Shown: positions 7,863-15,535 of the stretch, in pieces | Position numbering within the stretch: position 1 is the stretch's first letter | How the letters are laid out: every line of letters starts with the position of its first letter | Assembly: GCA_018265615.1 (NCBI GenBank) | Contig: JABLYX010000004.1 | Span: 1-64,000, forward strand | DNA from: Lentisphaeria bacterium | Lineage (GTDB): Bacteria > Verrucomicrobiota > Lentisphaeria > Victivallales > Victivallaceae | Reading direction: 5' to 3' | Length of the DNA: 64,000 nt | Position numbers and translations under genes: made by a program | The notes under the pieces: generated by a model | Seen by the model: only the letters and a program-made list of their open reading frames with translations | Database searches by the model: none | What the model was told of the DNA's origin: nothing

Positions 7863-10800
7863 ATGATCAGTAAATTCATCGCAGGCACGCTGCATCTGCG
7901 CGGCGCCGTACTGCTTCTCATTGCCGCCGTGATCGGATACGGCGTCTGGTCGTACATCGAAACGCCGCGCGACGCGTTCCCCGACATCAGCCCCGTGATG
8001 GTTCCGGTCTTCGCGGAGGCGCCGGGACTCGCCGCCGAGGAAGTCGAGCTCATGATCGTCCACCCGATCGAGAGCTCGATGAGCGGGCTGCCCGGCGTCA
8101 CGCTGGTCAAGTCCACCTCCGGCTTCGGCATGGGGGTGGTCTACGTCTACTTCAGGGACGATGTGGACATCTATTTCGCCCGGCAGCTCGTCGCGGAGCG
8201 GCTGCGCGGCGCCGAAGCGCAGCTGCCCCCCGGCATTCCGGCGCCGGAACTCGGACCGATTTCGAGCGGGCTCGGGCAGATCTTCATCTATTACCTCGAG
8301 GCCGACCGCAAGGTCACGGACACCGAGGGCAGGGAGCTCAACGCCTATCTGCGGGAGCTCAACGATTTCGTGGTCAAGCCGCAGCTCCAGACGGTTCCCG
8401 GCGTGACCGCGATCCTCTCCATGGGCGGGCACGTGCTGCAATACCAGATTCAGCTCGACCCGGCCGAGATGCAGCGCTACGGCGTCTCGTTCGACGAGGT
8501 CGCCGGCGCGGTCCGGGCGAACAACCGGAACGTCGGCGGGCAGTATGTCGAGATCGGCGCCGAGGAGTATCTTGTGCGCGGAATCGGCATGCTGAAGAGC
8601 CTCGAAGACCTGCGCAGCCTCACGATCCGCGAAATCGACGGCGTTCCGCTGCGGTTGGATCAGGTTGCGAAAGTTGTCTACGGCCCGGATATCCGCCGCG
8701 GCGTGGTGACCCGCAATGGCGGGGAGGAGGTCGTCGCCGGGCTGGTGCTGAAGCTGCACGGCGAAAATACTTCGAAGGTCATCGCGGAGCTGCACAGGAA
8801 GCTCGACGAGATCGGGCGGACCTTGCCCGCCGGAGTTTCAATCGTCCCCAGCTACGATCAGGCGGACCTCGTCGGGAACGCGAGCCGGACGGTCGAAAAC
8901 GCCCTTTATCAGGGGATCGTGCTGGTGGTCATCGTGCTGGCGCTGGCGCTCTGGAACTTCCGCGCCTCCCTGATCGTCGCGTTGTCGATGCCGTTCTGCG
9001 CCTCGCTGGCCGTGATTGCGATGAGCCGGGCCGGTGTTTCAGCCAATCTGATGTCGCTTGGCGGGATCGCCATCGCGCTCGGCATGCTTGTGGACGGTTC
9101 GATCGTCGTGGTCGAGAACATCATACGGCGGCTCGGCATGGCGGAGAACGCGGGGCGGGAACGGTCGGCCGTCGTGGCGGAGGCCGCGGCGGAGGTCGCG
9201 CGGCCGATTGCGTTTGCGCTGCTCATCATCATCGCGGTGTTCATCCCGGTCTTTCTGCTCGAAGGAGTCGAAGGCAAGATGTTCCGGCCGCTGGCGTTCT
9301 CGATCGTCGTGGCGTTGGCCGGTTCGATCGTTGCGGCGGTGGTGAACGCCCCTGTCCTTTCGTTTTTTCTGCTCCGCGCGTCGGAAAAAGCGGGGGAACG
9401 GCTGCGGAAGCTCGACCGCGTGGTCGGAATCGTCTACACGCCGCTGCTGAAATTCGCGCTGGCGCGGCGATGGGGCGTCTTTGTGCTGGTGCTGCTCGCT
9501 CTTGCGGCGAGTGTCTGGACGCTGACGCGCGTCGGGCGCGAATTCATGCCGCAGCTGGAGGAGGGCAGCATCCTCGTCACGGTCGGCATGGCGCCGTCGA
9601 TCGGGCTTTCGCAGGCGGAGCGCGTTGTGCGCAACCTCGAAACGATGATCCTGAAGCATCCGGAGGTGGAGGGCACGATATCGCGGATCGGCCGCCCGGA
9701 GGCGGGCAGCCACCCGCACCCGGTGAACTTCGCGGAGATCCAGGTCACGCTGCGGCCCCCGGAGGGCGGGAGCATCGGTGCGGCTGAGCGGCACGCGATC
9801 GTCACGGCGCTGCGCGGCGAGCTTCAGCACTATCCCGGCGTGACCGTGAACTTCTCGCAGCCGATCCAGAATTCGTTCGACGAGCTGCTTTCGGGTACGC
9901 GCGCCTATTTCGCGCTGAAGCTTTACGGCGAAAATCTCGATGTCCTGCGGACGAAGGCGGAGGAGATCCGCCGGGCGGTCGCCGGCGTTCCCGGCGTGGT
10001 CGACCTCTCCGTCGAGCAGAGCTACGGGCAGCCGCAGATCCGGATCGAACTGAATCACGGGGAGATGGCGCGGCTCGGCGTGACCGGAGCCGAGGTCATG
10101 CAGCTGGTCGAGAGCGCGGTCGGCGGAGAAAACATCGGGACCATCTACCGGAATACGCGGCGGTACGACATCAACATCCGCGTGGCCGAGGGGTTCCGCT
10201 CGACTCCGGAAGCGCTCGGAAAGCTCCGGCTCCGCACCGCGTCGGGCCGCTATGTCGACCTCGACCGGGTCGCGGCGGTCCGGATCACGGAGGGGCCGGT
10301 GCAGATCAACCGCGAGAAGATCCGGCGGCGCTGGACGATCCAGGGGAACATCGAGGGGCGCGCCCCGAGCGAAATCGTCCGCGATATGCGCCGGGCGATT
10401 GCGGAAAAGGTGTCGCTTCCGCCCGGGTATTCCGTCGAGTTCGGCGGCCAGTTCGAGAACCAGGAGCGTGCTATGGCGCGGTTCGCCGTGGTGATCCCGA
10501 TCGTGATCGCGGTGATCTTCATCCTGCTCTGGATGGCGTTCGGCTCGCTCCGGAGCACCCTTGTCGTGATGATCAACGTCCCGCTGGCGCTGATCGGCGG
10601 CGTGATCGGGCTGTGGGCGACGGACCAGCTGCTGTCGGTCCCGGCCGCGGTCGGCTTCATCGCGCTCTTCGGCATTGCGATGCAGGACGCGGTCGTGATG
10701 GTGACGGACTTCCGCGCGCTCCGGAAGGAGGGGATGGGGCTTGGTGAAGCGATCCTTCACGGCAGCGCCGTGCGGTTCCGGGCGGTGATCCTGACGACGC

Positions 10801-10982
10801 TGACGACGCTGCTCGGACTGCTGCCGCTGCTGCTTTCGACCGGAATCGGCGCGGAGGTTCAGCGGCCGCTGGCCGCGATCGTGGTGTTCGGGCTGGCGAG
10901 CTCGACGCTGCTCACGCTTTTCTTTCTTCCGGCCCTTTACTATGAGATTGAGCGCCGGTTCGGGAAAAGCGCACGATCCTGA
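7863..10982 (+). CDS. Heavy-metal efflux RND permease (CusA/CzcA family)
   Basis: A 1039-residue inner-membrane proton antiporter of the HME-RND family, with the expected length, an N-terminal membrane helix, two large periplasmic loops and two sets of membrane helices. The TM4 region reads GGIAIALGMLVDGSIVVVEN at about residues 400-419, with the proton-relay Asp and Glu-Asn. The motif mixes CzcA-like DG and CusA-like GGIAIA features, so metal specificity (Cu/Ag or Co/Zn/Cd/Ni) is open. It forms an operon with the adaptor. No outer-membrane factor gene is present here; one must be supplied from elsewhere. Its last 71 bases overlap the convergent tilS gene. Confidence 0.94.
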   Translation: MISKFIAGTLHLRGAVLLLIAAVIGYGVWSYIETPRDAFPDISPVMVPVFAEAPGLAAEEVELMIVHPIESSMSGLPGVTLVKSTSGFGMGVVYVYFRDDVDIYFARQLVAERLRGAEAQLPPGIPAPELGPISSGLGQIFIYYLEADRKVTDTEGRELNAYLRELNDFVVKPQLQTVPGVTAILSMGGHVLQYQIQLDPAEMQRYGVSFDEVAGAVRANNRNVGGQYVEIGAEEYLVRGIGMLKSLEDLRSLTIREIDGVPLRLDQVAKVVYGPDIRRGVVTRNGGEEVVAGLVLKLHGENTSKVIAELHRKLDEIGRTLPAGVSIVPSYDQADLVGNASRTVENALYQGIVLVVIVLALALWNFRASLIVALSMPFCASLAVIAMSRAGVSANLMSLGGIAIALGMLVDGSIVVVENIIRRLGMAENAGRERSAVVAEAAAEVARPIAFALLIIIAVFIPVFLLEGVEGKMFRPLAFSIVVALAGSIVAAVVNAPVLSFFLLRASEKAGERLRKLDRVVGIVYTPLLKFALARRWGVFVLVLLALAASVWTLTRVGREFMPQLEEGSILVTVGMAPSIGLSQAERVVRNLETMILKHPEVEGTISRIGRPEAGSHPHPVNFAEIQVTLRPPEGGSIGAAERHAIVTALRGELQHYPGVTVNFSQPIQNSFDELLSGTRAYFALKLYGENLDVLRTKAEEIRRAVAGVPGVVDLSVEQSYGQPQIRIELNHGEMARLGVTGAEVMQLVESAVGGENIGTIYRNTRRYDINIRVAEGFRSTPEALGKLRLRTASGRYVDLDRVAAVRITEGPVQINREKIRRRWTIQGNIEGRAPSEIVRDMRRAIAEKVSLPPGYSVEFGGQFENQERAMARFAVVIPIVIAVIFILLWMAFGSLRSTLVVMINVPLALIGGVIGLWATDQLLSVPAAVGFIALFGIAMQDAVVMVTDFRALRKEGMGLGEAILHGSAVRFRAVILTTLTTLLGLLPLLLSTGIGAEVQRPLAAIVVFGLASSTLLTLFFLPALYYEIERRFGKSARS

Positions 10983-12279
10983 CGGTGGCGGGCGTGACCG
11001 GAGCCGCCGAGCCGTGGCGGATTCCGGGCGCCCAGACGATCCCGTCCGCGGAGCGCAGGACGGGCAGAAGCGCGTCCGCCGGGAGTCCGCGGTCGGTCCG
11101 CAGCTTCTTCAGCGTCTTCGGTGCGCTCTCCCCGAAGGGAACCATGCGGTCGCCCCCGCGCCGCCGGTCGATGACGAGGGAGGAAGCGAGCGCGTCCGCG
11201 TCGAAGAGCGCTTCGTCGAGCGTCACCGGCTCCGGGGCAGGGATGAACTCCGCCGAGAACCGGGAGCCGTCCCATTCGATTTCCGGCTCCGTGCGCCAGT
11301 TCCAGACGGCCGGTTCCGGTTCGGGTTGCGGGCGGGCGAGCGAGAGGGCGTCGTCCTGCAGCAGCAGCGAACGCTCCGCATCGAGCGGGATTTTTCGCGC
11401 CCTGCGGACAGGAGCGCTCCACGTCTCCGCCAGCCGCGCGAGCGCCTCGCGGTTCGGGATATAGTCGTGCCCGGATTGCTCCGCAACGAACCTGCGCAGG
11501 AGCCGGATCAGCAGCGCGGGCGGCTGCCTGCGCCAGAATTCGAGCGGCGAGGCGGCGCGTCCGGCGATTTCGCGGAATTGCTTCTCCGCTTCGGCTTCGA
11601 TGAATTCCGCGTCGGCTTCGAGCGCTTCGAGCGACCGGAAGAGCCCGGCTTCGCTCCCCTGCGTGAGGCTGCGGAAGGCCGGCAGGAGCGTGTTGCGCAC
11701 GGCGTTTCGCGTGAAGCGGCTGTCGGCGTTGCTTGAATCTTCGGCCCAGCGCCCGATCCCGCGCCCGTGGAGAAACGTTTCGATTTCACTCCGGCGGAAG
11801 CGCAGCAGCGGGCGGAGGAACGTCACTCCCGCGACCGTCGAACGCTCCCGCATCGCGGTCAGCCCGCTCGCGTTCGAACCGCGCGCGAGCCGCAGGAACA
11901 GGTTTTCCGCCCGGTCGTCGGCGTGGTGTCCCAGCACGACCGCCGTGCCGGCTCCGCCGGCGAGTTCCCGCCAGGCGGCGAGGCGCGCGTTCCGCGCTTC
12001 CGCCTCGAGGTTCGGCCCGGGCGTGAGGTGGAGCGGGATGCACCGGAACTCCACGCCGTGCTCCGCCGCGAAGCGCCCGGCCTCCTCCGCCTCGCGCCGC
12101 GACTCCGTTCCGCGCAGCCCGTGTTCGAAGTGAATCGCGACGAGGCGGAACCGGAAGCGCTCCCGGAAGTGCAGCGCCGCGAGCAGCGCCGCCGTGCTGT
12201 CGGCGCCTCCGGAGAAGCCCGCATAGAGAGTTCCCCCCGCGGAAGATTCAAAAAGTTTGGCGCAAATTTCAAGATTCAT
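10912..12279 (-). CDS. tilS: tRNA(Ile)-lysidine synthetase TilS
   Basis: A 455-residue enzyme. The start is Met at 12279, which gives a family-like N-terminus and the PP-loop ATP-binding motif SGGADS at residues 23-28. Further family signs are VAIHFEHGLRG, VLGHHADDRAENLFLRLARGS and a C-terminal substrate-recognition domain. It ligates lysine to C34 of the CAU-anticodon tRNA-Ile so that it reads AUA, an essential cytoplasmic step. Its 3' end overlaps the end of the RND permease gene by 71 bp on opposite strands. It diverges from rdgB with 68 bp between the start codons. Confidence 0.93.
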   Translation of the reverse strand: MNLEICAKLFESSAGGTLYAGFSGGADSTAALLAALHFRERFRFRLVAIHFEHGLRGTESRREAEEAGRFAAEHGVEFRCIPLHLTPGPNLEAEARNARLAAWRELAGGAGTAVVLGHHADDRAENLFLRLARGSNASGLTAMRERSTVAGVTFLRPLLRFRRSEIETFLHGRGIGRWAEDSSNADSRFTRNAVRNTLLPAFRSLTQGSEAGLFRSLEALEADAEFIEAEAEKQFREIAGRAASPLEFWRRQPPALLIRLLRRFVAEQSGHDYIPNREALARLAETWSAPVRRARKIPLDAERSLLLQDDALSLARPQPEPEPAVWNWRTEPEIEWDGSRFSAEFIPAPEPVTLDEALFDADALASSLVIDRRRGGDRMVPFGESAPKTLKKLRTDRGLPADALLPVLRSADGIVWAPGIRHGSAAPVTPATVRIVRFSRTGAQSHSKGPEERKA

Positions 12280-12347
12280 TTGTAAAGAGTCCGTTCCGGT
12301 TATACTATATATGACGGAAAGATCGAACGCAAGGAGATTTGGAATAT

Positions 12348-12953
12348 ATGGCTTATATTGTTGTCGCAACGAACAATGCGCATAAGGTGAAAGAGTACGC
12401 CGACCTGCTCGAAGGGCAGAAGGTCGATTTGAAGTCGCTGCTCGACTACCCGAACTTCCCGGGTGTGGAGGAGGACGGGGCCACGTTCCGCGAAAACGCG
12501 GCCAGGAAAGCGCTTGCGGCCTGCAGATACTGCGATGTTCCGGCTTTTGCCGATGATTCCGGGCTCGAGGTCGAGGCGCTTGAAGGCCGCCCCGGCATCT
12601 TCTCCGCCCGCTACGCGCCGACCGACAAAGAGCGCATCGCGAAGCTGCTCGGCGAGCTTGAGGGCAGGGAGAACCGCCGCGCCCGCTTCGTCTGCGCGAT
12701 TGCGATTGCGATCAATGGCGAGGTGATCGAGACCTTCGAGGGCGAGGTGAGGGGGCGGATCGTCGAAGCGCCGCGCGGCGAAGACGGCTTCGGTTACGAC
12801 CCGATTTTCCAGCCGGACGGCTACGAGCAGACCTTCGGTGAAATGCCGCAGGAGCTGAAGAATAAGATCAGCCACCGGGCCGCGGCGTTCAAGCTTGCGC
12901 TGAATTTCGTCGAGGACGAGATGTCCGTATTGGACGACGACTTCGATATCTGA
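12348..12953 (+). CDS. rdgB: Non-canonical purine NTP pyrophosphatase (RdgB/HAM1)
   Basis: A 201-residue house-cleaning enzyme that hydrolyses dITP, ITP and XTP to monophosphates. The nucleotide-binding motif ATNNAHKVKEY is at residues 7-17, the catalytic FADDSGLEVEAL at 67-78, and the later ones RPGIFSARYA, GEDGFGYDPIF and KNKISHRAAA all fit. The ATG at 12348 is preferred because AAGGAG lies 11 bases upstream; the TTG at 12339 is too close to it. A -10 box (TATACT, 12301-12306) precedes it. Confidence 0.95.
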   Translation: MAYIVVATNNAHKVKEYADLLEGQKVDLKSLLDYPNFPGVEEDGATFRENAARKALAACRYCDVPAFADDSGLEVEALEGRPGIFSARYAPTDKERIAKLLGELEGRENRRARFVCAIAIAINGEVIETFEGEVRGRIVEAPRGEDGFGYDPIFQPDGYEQTFGEMPQELKNKISHRAAAFKLALNFVEDEMSVLDDDFDI

Positions 12954-12962
12954 CGCGCCGGA

Positions 12963-12991
12963 TTGCAATTTGTGCGGGCGCGTGATATATT
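12963..12991 (+). promoter_or_regulatory. Promoter of the plsC-to-rsmB envelope operon
   Basis: TTGCAA (12963-12968) and TATATT (12986-12991) are 17 bp apart, just after the rdgB stop. The same hexamer pair with the same spacing drives ilvC at 26491-26519. Confidence 0.65.
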
Positions 12992-13035
12992 AAGGGGTTT
13001 CGGTCTTTATATTCACGATAATCGGTTGCAGGGTA

Positions 13036-13848
13036 ATGGAACACGGTCAATATCTTTTTGGCGGAGACGCGTACGACACGCCCGCCGACATGCGGAAATC
13101 CTTTCTGTACCGCCTCTCCCTCGGGAGCCGTTGGTACTTCTACCTGAATAATTTCGGGATTTTCGCCCGCACCGGCCGCTGCGGCCGCCGGGGCCGCCTG
13201 GACAAAGAACGGCAGATCTATTATTCCAACAAGAACTTCCGTCTCGTGGAAAAGTGCGGCGGCAGGATCCACCTGCGCGGGCTTGAGAATCTGCGCGCCG
13301 TGCAGGGCGAGCCGGTCGTGCTGATCGGCAACCATATGAGCCTGCTCGAAACGGCGCTGTTCCATGCGGTTGCCCGTGAATATCTCGACTTTACGTTTGT
13401 GATCAAGCAGTCGCTGCTGACGGTTCCGTTTTTCAAGGACATCATGCTTTCGCTCGGCGCGATTCCGGTCGGCCGGGAGAATCCGCGCGACGATCTGCGC
13501 GCCGTGCTCGGCGACGGGAAGAAGGTGCTGGAGTCGGGCCGTTCGATCATCATTTTTCCGCAGTCGACCCGCAGCGAGTCGTTCAACGCGGCGAAATTCA
13601 ATTCGATCGGGATCAAGCTCGCGAAGTCCGCGGGCGTGCGCGTCCTGCCGTTCGCGCTCAAGACCGATTTTCTCGGCAACGGCAAATGGCTGCGCGACAT
13701 GGGTCCGGTCCGGCCGAAGCGCGGCGTCTATTTTGAGTTCGCTCCGGCGAAGCCGGTCGAAGGGAACGGCCAGGCGCTTCAGCAGGAGATCATCGATTTC
13801 ATTCAGTCGCGCCTCTCGCAATGGCGGGCGGACGATCCTGAAAAATAA
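13036..13848 (+). CDS. Lysophospholipid acyltransferase family protein (PlsC-like, variant active site)
   Basis: A 270-residue protein with the LPLAT fold. Motif I reads GNHMSLLETALF, so His100 is followed by Glu105: HX4E instead of the usual HX4D. Motif III reads FPQSTRS (174-180) instead of FPEGTRS. It would transfer an acyl chain to a lysophospholipid or other acceptor at the inner membrane. It lies first in a run with a dehydrogenase, lptD and hldD, so an envelope-lipid role fits. The altered motifs make classical 1-acylglycerol-3-phosphate acyltransferase activity uncertain. Confidence 0.85.
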   Translation: MEHGQYLFGGDAYDTPADMRKSFLYRLSLGSRWYFYLNNFGIFARTGRCGRRGRLDKERQIYYSNKNFRLVEKCGGRIHLRGLENLRAVQGEPVVLIGNHMSLLETALFHAVAREYLDFTFVIKQSLLTVPFFKDIMLSLGAIPVGRENPRDDLRAVLGDGKKVLESGRSIIIFPQSTRSESFNAAKFNSIGIKLAKSAGVRVLPFALKTDFLGNGKWLRDMGPVRPKRGVYFEFAPAKPVEGNGQALQQEIIDFIQSRLSQWRADDPEK

Positions 13849-13864
13849 GGAAAGAAGAGGGAAT

Positions 13865-15535
13865 ATGAGCAACGTAGCGATTCCGGAGAAGATGCTGGCA
13901 TGGCCGCTGTTCGGCGCGGGCATGGAGAATTTCGGCATGAACGACCGGCCCTGCACCGTTCCGGTGCCCGAAATCAAGCCCGATGAACTCCTGGTCCGGA
14001 TCGATGCGATCGGCCTCTGCTTTTCCGATGTGAAACTGATTCGCGCGGGCGAAGCGCATCCGCGCGTGATTTCGGAGGACCTGAAAAAGGATCCCGTGAT
14101 CCCCGGCCATGAGGCGGTCATGACTGTCGTGAAGGTCGGTGACGCGCTGGCCGGCAGATACAACGTCGGAGAACGCTTCATCATTCAGGCCGATATCTAT
14201 GTGAACGGCAAAGGGTTCGCGTACGGCTACGCGATCAACGGCGGCATGGAGCAGTACAGCGTGATCGACCAGCGTGTGCTGAACGGCGACGAAGGGTGCT
14301 ATCTGCTGCCGATTTCCGATGAGATGCCTTCCGCGGTCGCCGCGCTGCTTGAGCCGTGGACCTGCGTCCAGGCGAGCTATATGATCGAGAACCGTACAGC
14401 GCCGCTTCCGGGCGGGCGCGTGTTCATCGCCGCCGGCGACAATCAGGTTTACGGCGCCGGCGAGGCGCTGAAGAAGGCGGCGCCGGCGAGCGTGGTCGGT
14501 TTCGGCCTCTCCGCCGACGCGGTCGAATCACTGAATGCGGAGCTCGGGGTGAAGATGGCGCTGGTCGACGAGATTCCCTCCGGCGTTGAATTTGACGATA
14601 TCTTCCTCTGCAATCTGCCCGCGGAATTCGCGGAGCCGGCCGCAAAGCTCGGCAGCCGCGGCGCGGTCACGAGCTTCATCGGCGAGTACGAGGGCCGCAG
14701 CGGCATGTTCGATGTGGGCCGGATCCATTATGAAGGCTTTTTCTATCAGGGGACGCCCGGTACCATCCTCTCCGCCGCCTACGGGCGGAACGTCCGGAGC
14801 AAGGTGAAGAAGGGCGGCTGCTGCTGGCTGCCCGGCGGCGCCGGCGCGATGGGGCAGATGCACACACAGCTCGCGGTGGAGAATCCGGACGGGCCGTCGC
14901 GGATTCTCGTGACCGATATGGATTCCGCCCGCATCGCGAATGTCGAACGGCTGCTGGCCGAGACGATCGCGGAGCGCGGTATCGAATTCAAGGCCGTGAA
15001 TCCGTCGACGCTGTCGAAGGAGGAGTTCGATGCGCTGCTGCGCGACTTCGCTCCGCAGGGTTTTGACGACATCATCATGCTGGTTCCGGTCGTTCCGGTG
15101 CTCGCCCATGCGGCGAACTATCTCGGCACGGACGGGCTCATGAACATTTTCGCGGGGATCCCGGCCGGCGTTGAAGGCACGCTTTCGGTTGACGGCATCG
15201 TGAACCGCAACCAGCGCTATATCGGTTCAAGCGGCAGCCGCACGGAGCACCTGCGCCATACGCTGGTGCTGGCCGAAACGGGCGAACTCAACCCGGTTAC
15301 GGCGCTCGCCGCGATCGGCGGCATGAAAGCGCTCAAGCAGGGGCTCGAAGCGGTGATCGCGGCGAAGTTTCCGGGCAAGACGGTGATTTTTCCGAATGCG
15401 CCGGATATGCCGCTGACTCCGGTCTGCGACATTGCGAAGCTCGGCCCGGGGATTGGCGATACGCTCGATTGCGGCGGCAGCTACACGATGGCGACCGAGC
15501 TGGAACTGGAACGCATTTACGGGCAGGAGAGGTGA
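13865..15535 (+). CDS. Zinc-dependent medium-chain dehydrogenase, long form (sorbitol/L-sorbose-1-phosphate reductase-like)
   Basis: A 557-residue protein, far longer than the usual 340-410. AAGAGGG precedes the ATG. The GroES-like part has the catalytic zinc ligands Cys52 (GLCFSDVK) and His82-Glu83 (GHE). The four-Cys structural zinc lobe is absent. A clear Rossmann motif GGAGAMG sits at 324-330 with an acidic Asp351, indicating NAD. An earlier Rossmann-like stretch (VFIAAGDNQVYGAG, 186-199) looks degenerate, as if the nucleotide-binding domain were interrupted or duplicated. It overlaps lptD by 4 bp. Substrate unknown; a sugar or polyol is likely from its relatives. Confidence 0.82.
   Translation: MSNVAIPEKMLAWPLFGAGMENFGMNDRPCTVPVPEIKPDELLVRIDAIGLCFSDVKLIRAGEAHPRVISEDLKKDPVIPGHEAVMTVVKVGDALAGRYNVGERFIIQADIYVNGKGFAYGYAINGGMEQYSVIDQRVLNGDEGCYLLPISDEMPSAVAALLEPWTCVQASYMIENRTAPLPGGRVFIAAGDNQVYGAGEALKKAAPASVVGFGLSADAVESLNAELGVKMALVDEIPSGVEFDDIFLCNLPAEFAEPAAKLGSRGAVTSFIGEYEGRSGMFDVGRIHYEGFFYQGTPGTILSAAYGRNVRSKVKKGGCCWLPGGAGAMGQMHTQLAVENPDGPSRILVTDMDSARIANVERLLAETIAERGIEFKAVNPSTLSKEEFDALLRDFAPQGFDDIIMLVPVVPVLAHAANYLGTDGLMNIFAGIPAGVEGTLSVDGIVNRNQRYIGSSGSRTEHLRHTLVLAETGELNPVTALAAIGGMKALKQGLEAVIAAKFPGKTVIFPNAPDMPLTPVCDIAKLGPGIGDTLDCGGSYTMATELELERIYGQER

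Noticed and set aside
9039..10760. 573-codon minus-strand frame inside the RND permease
   Set aside because: It is extremely rich in Arg, Asp and His, the mark of an antisense frame in a GC-rich gene.
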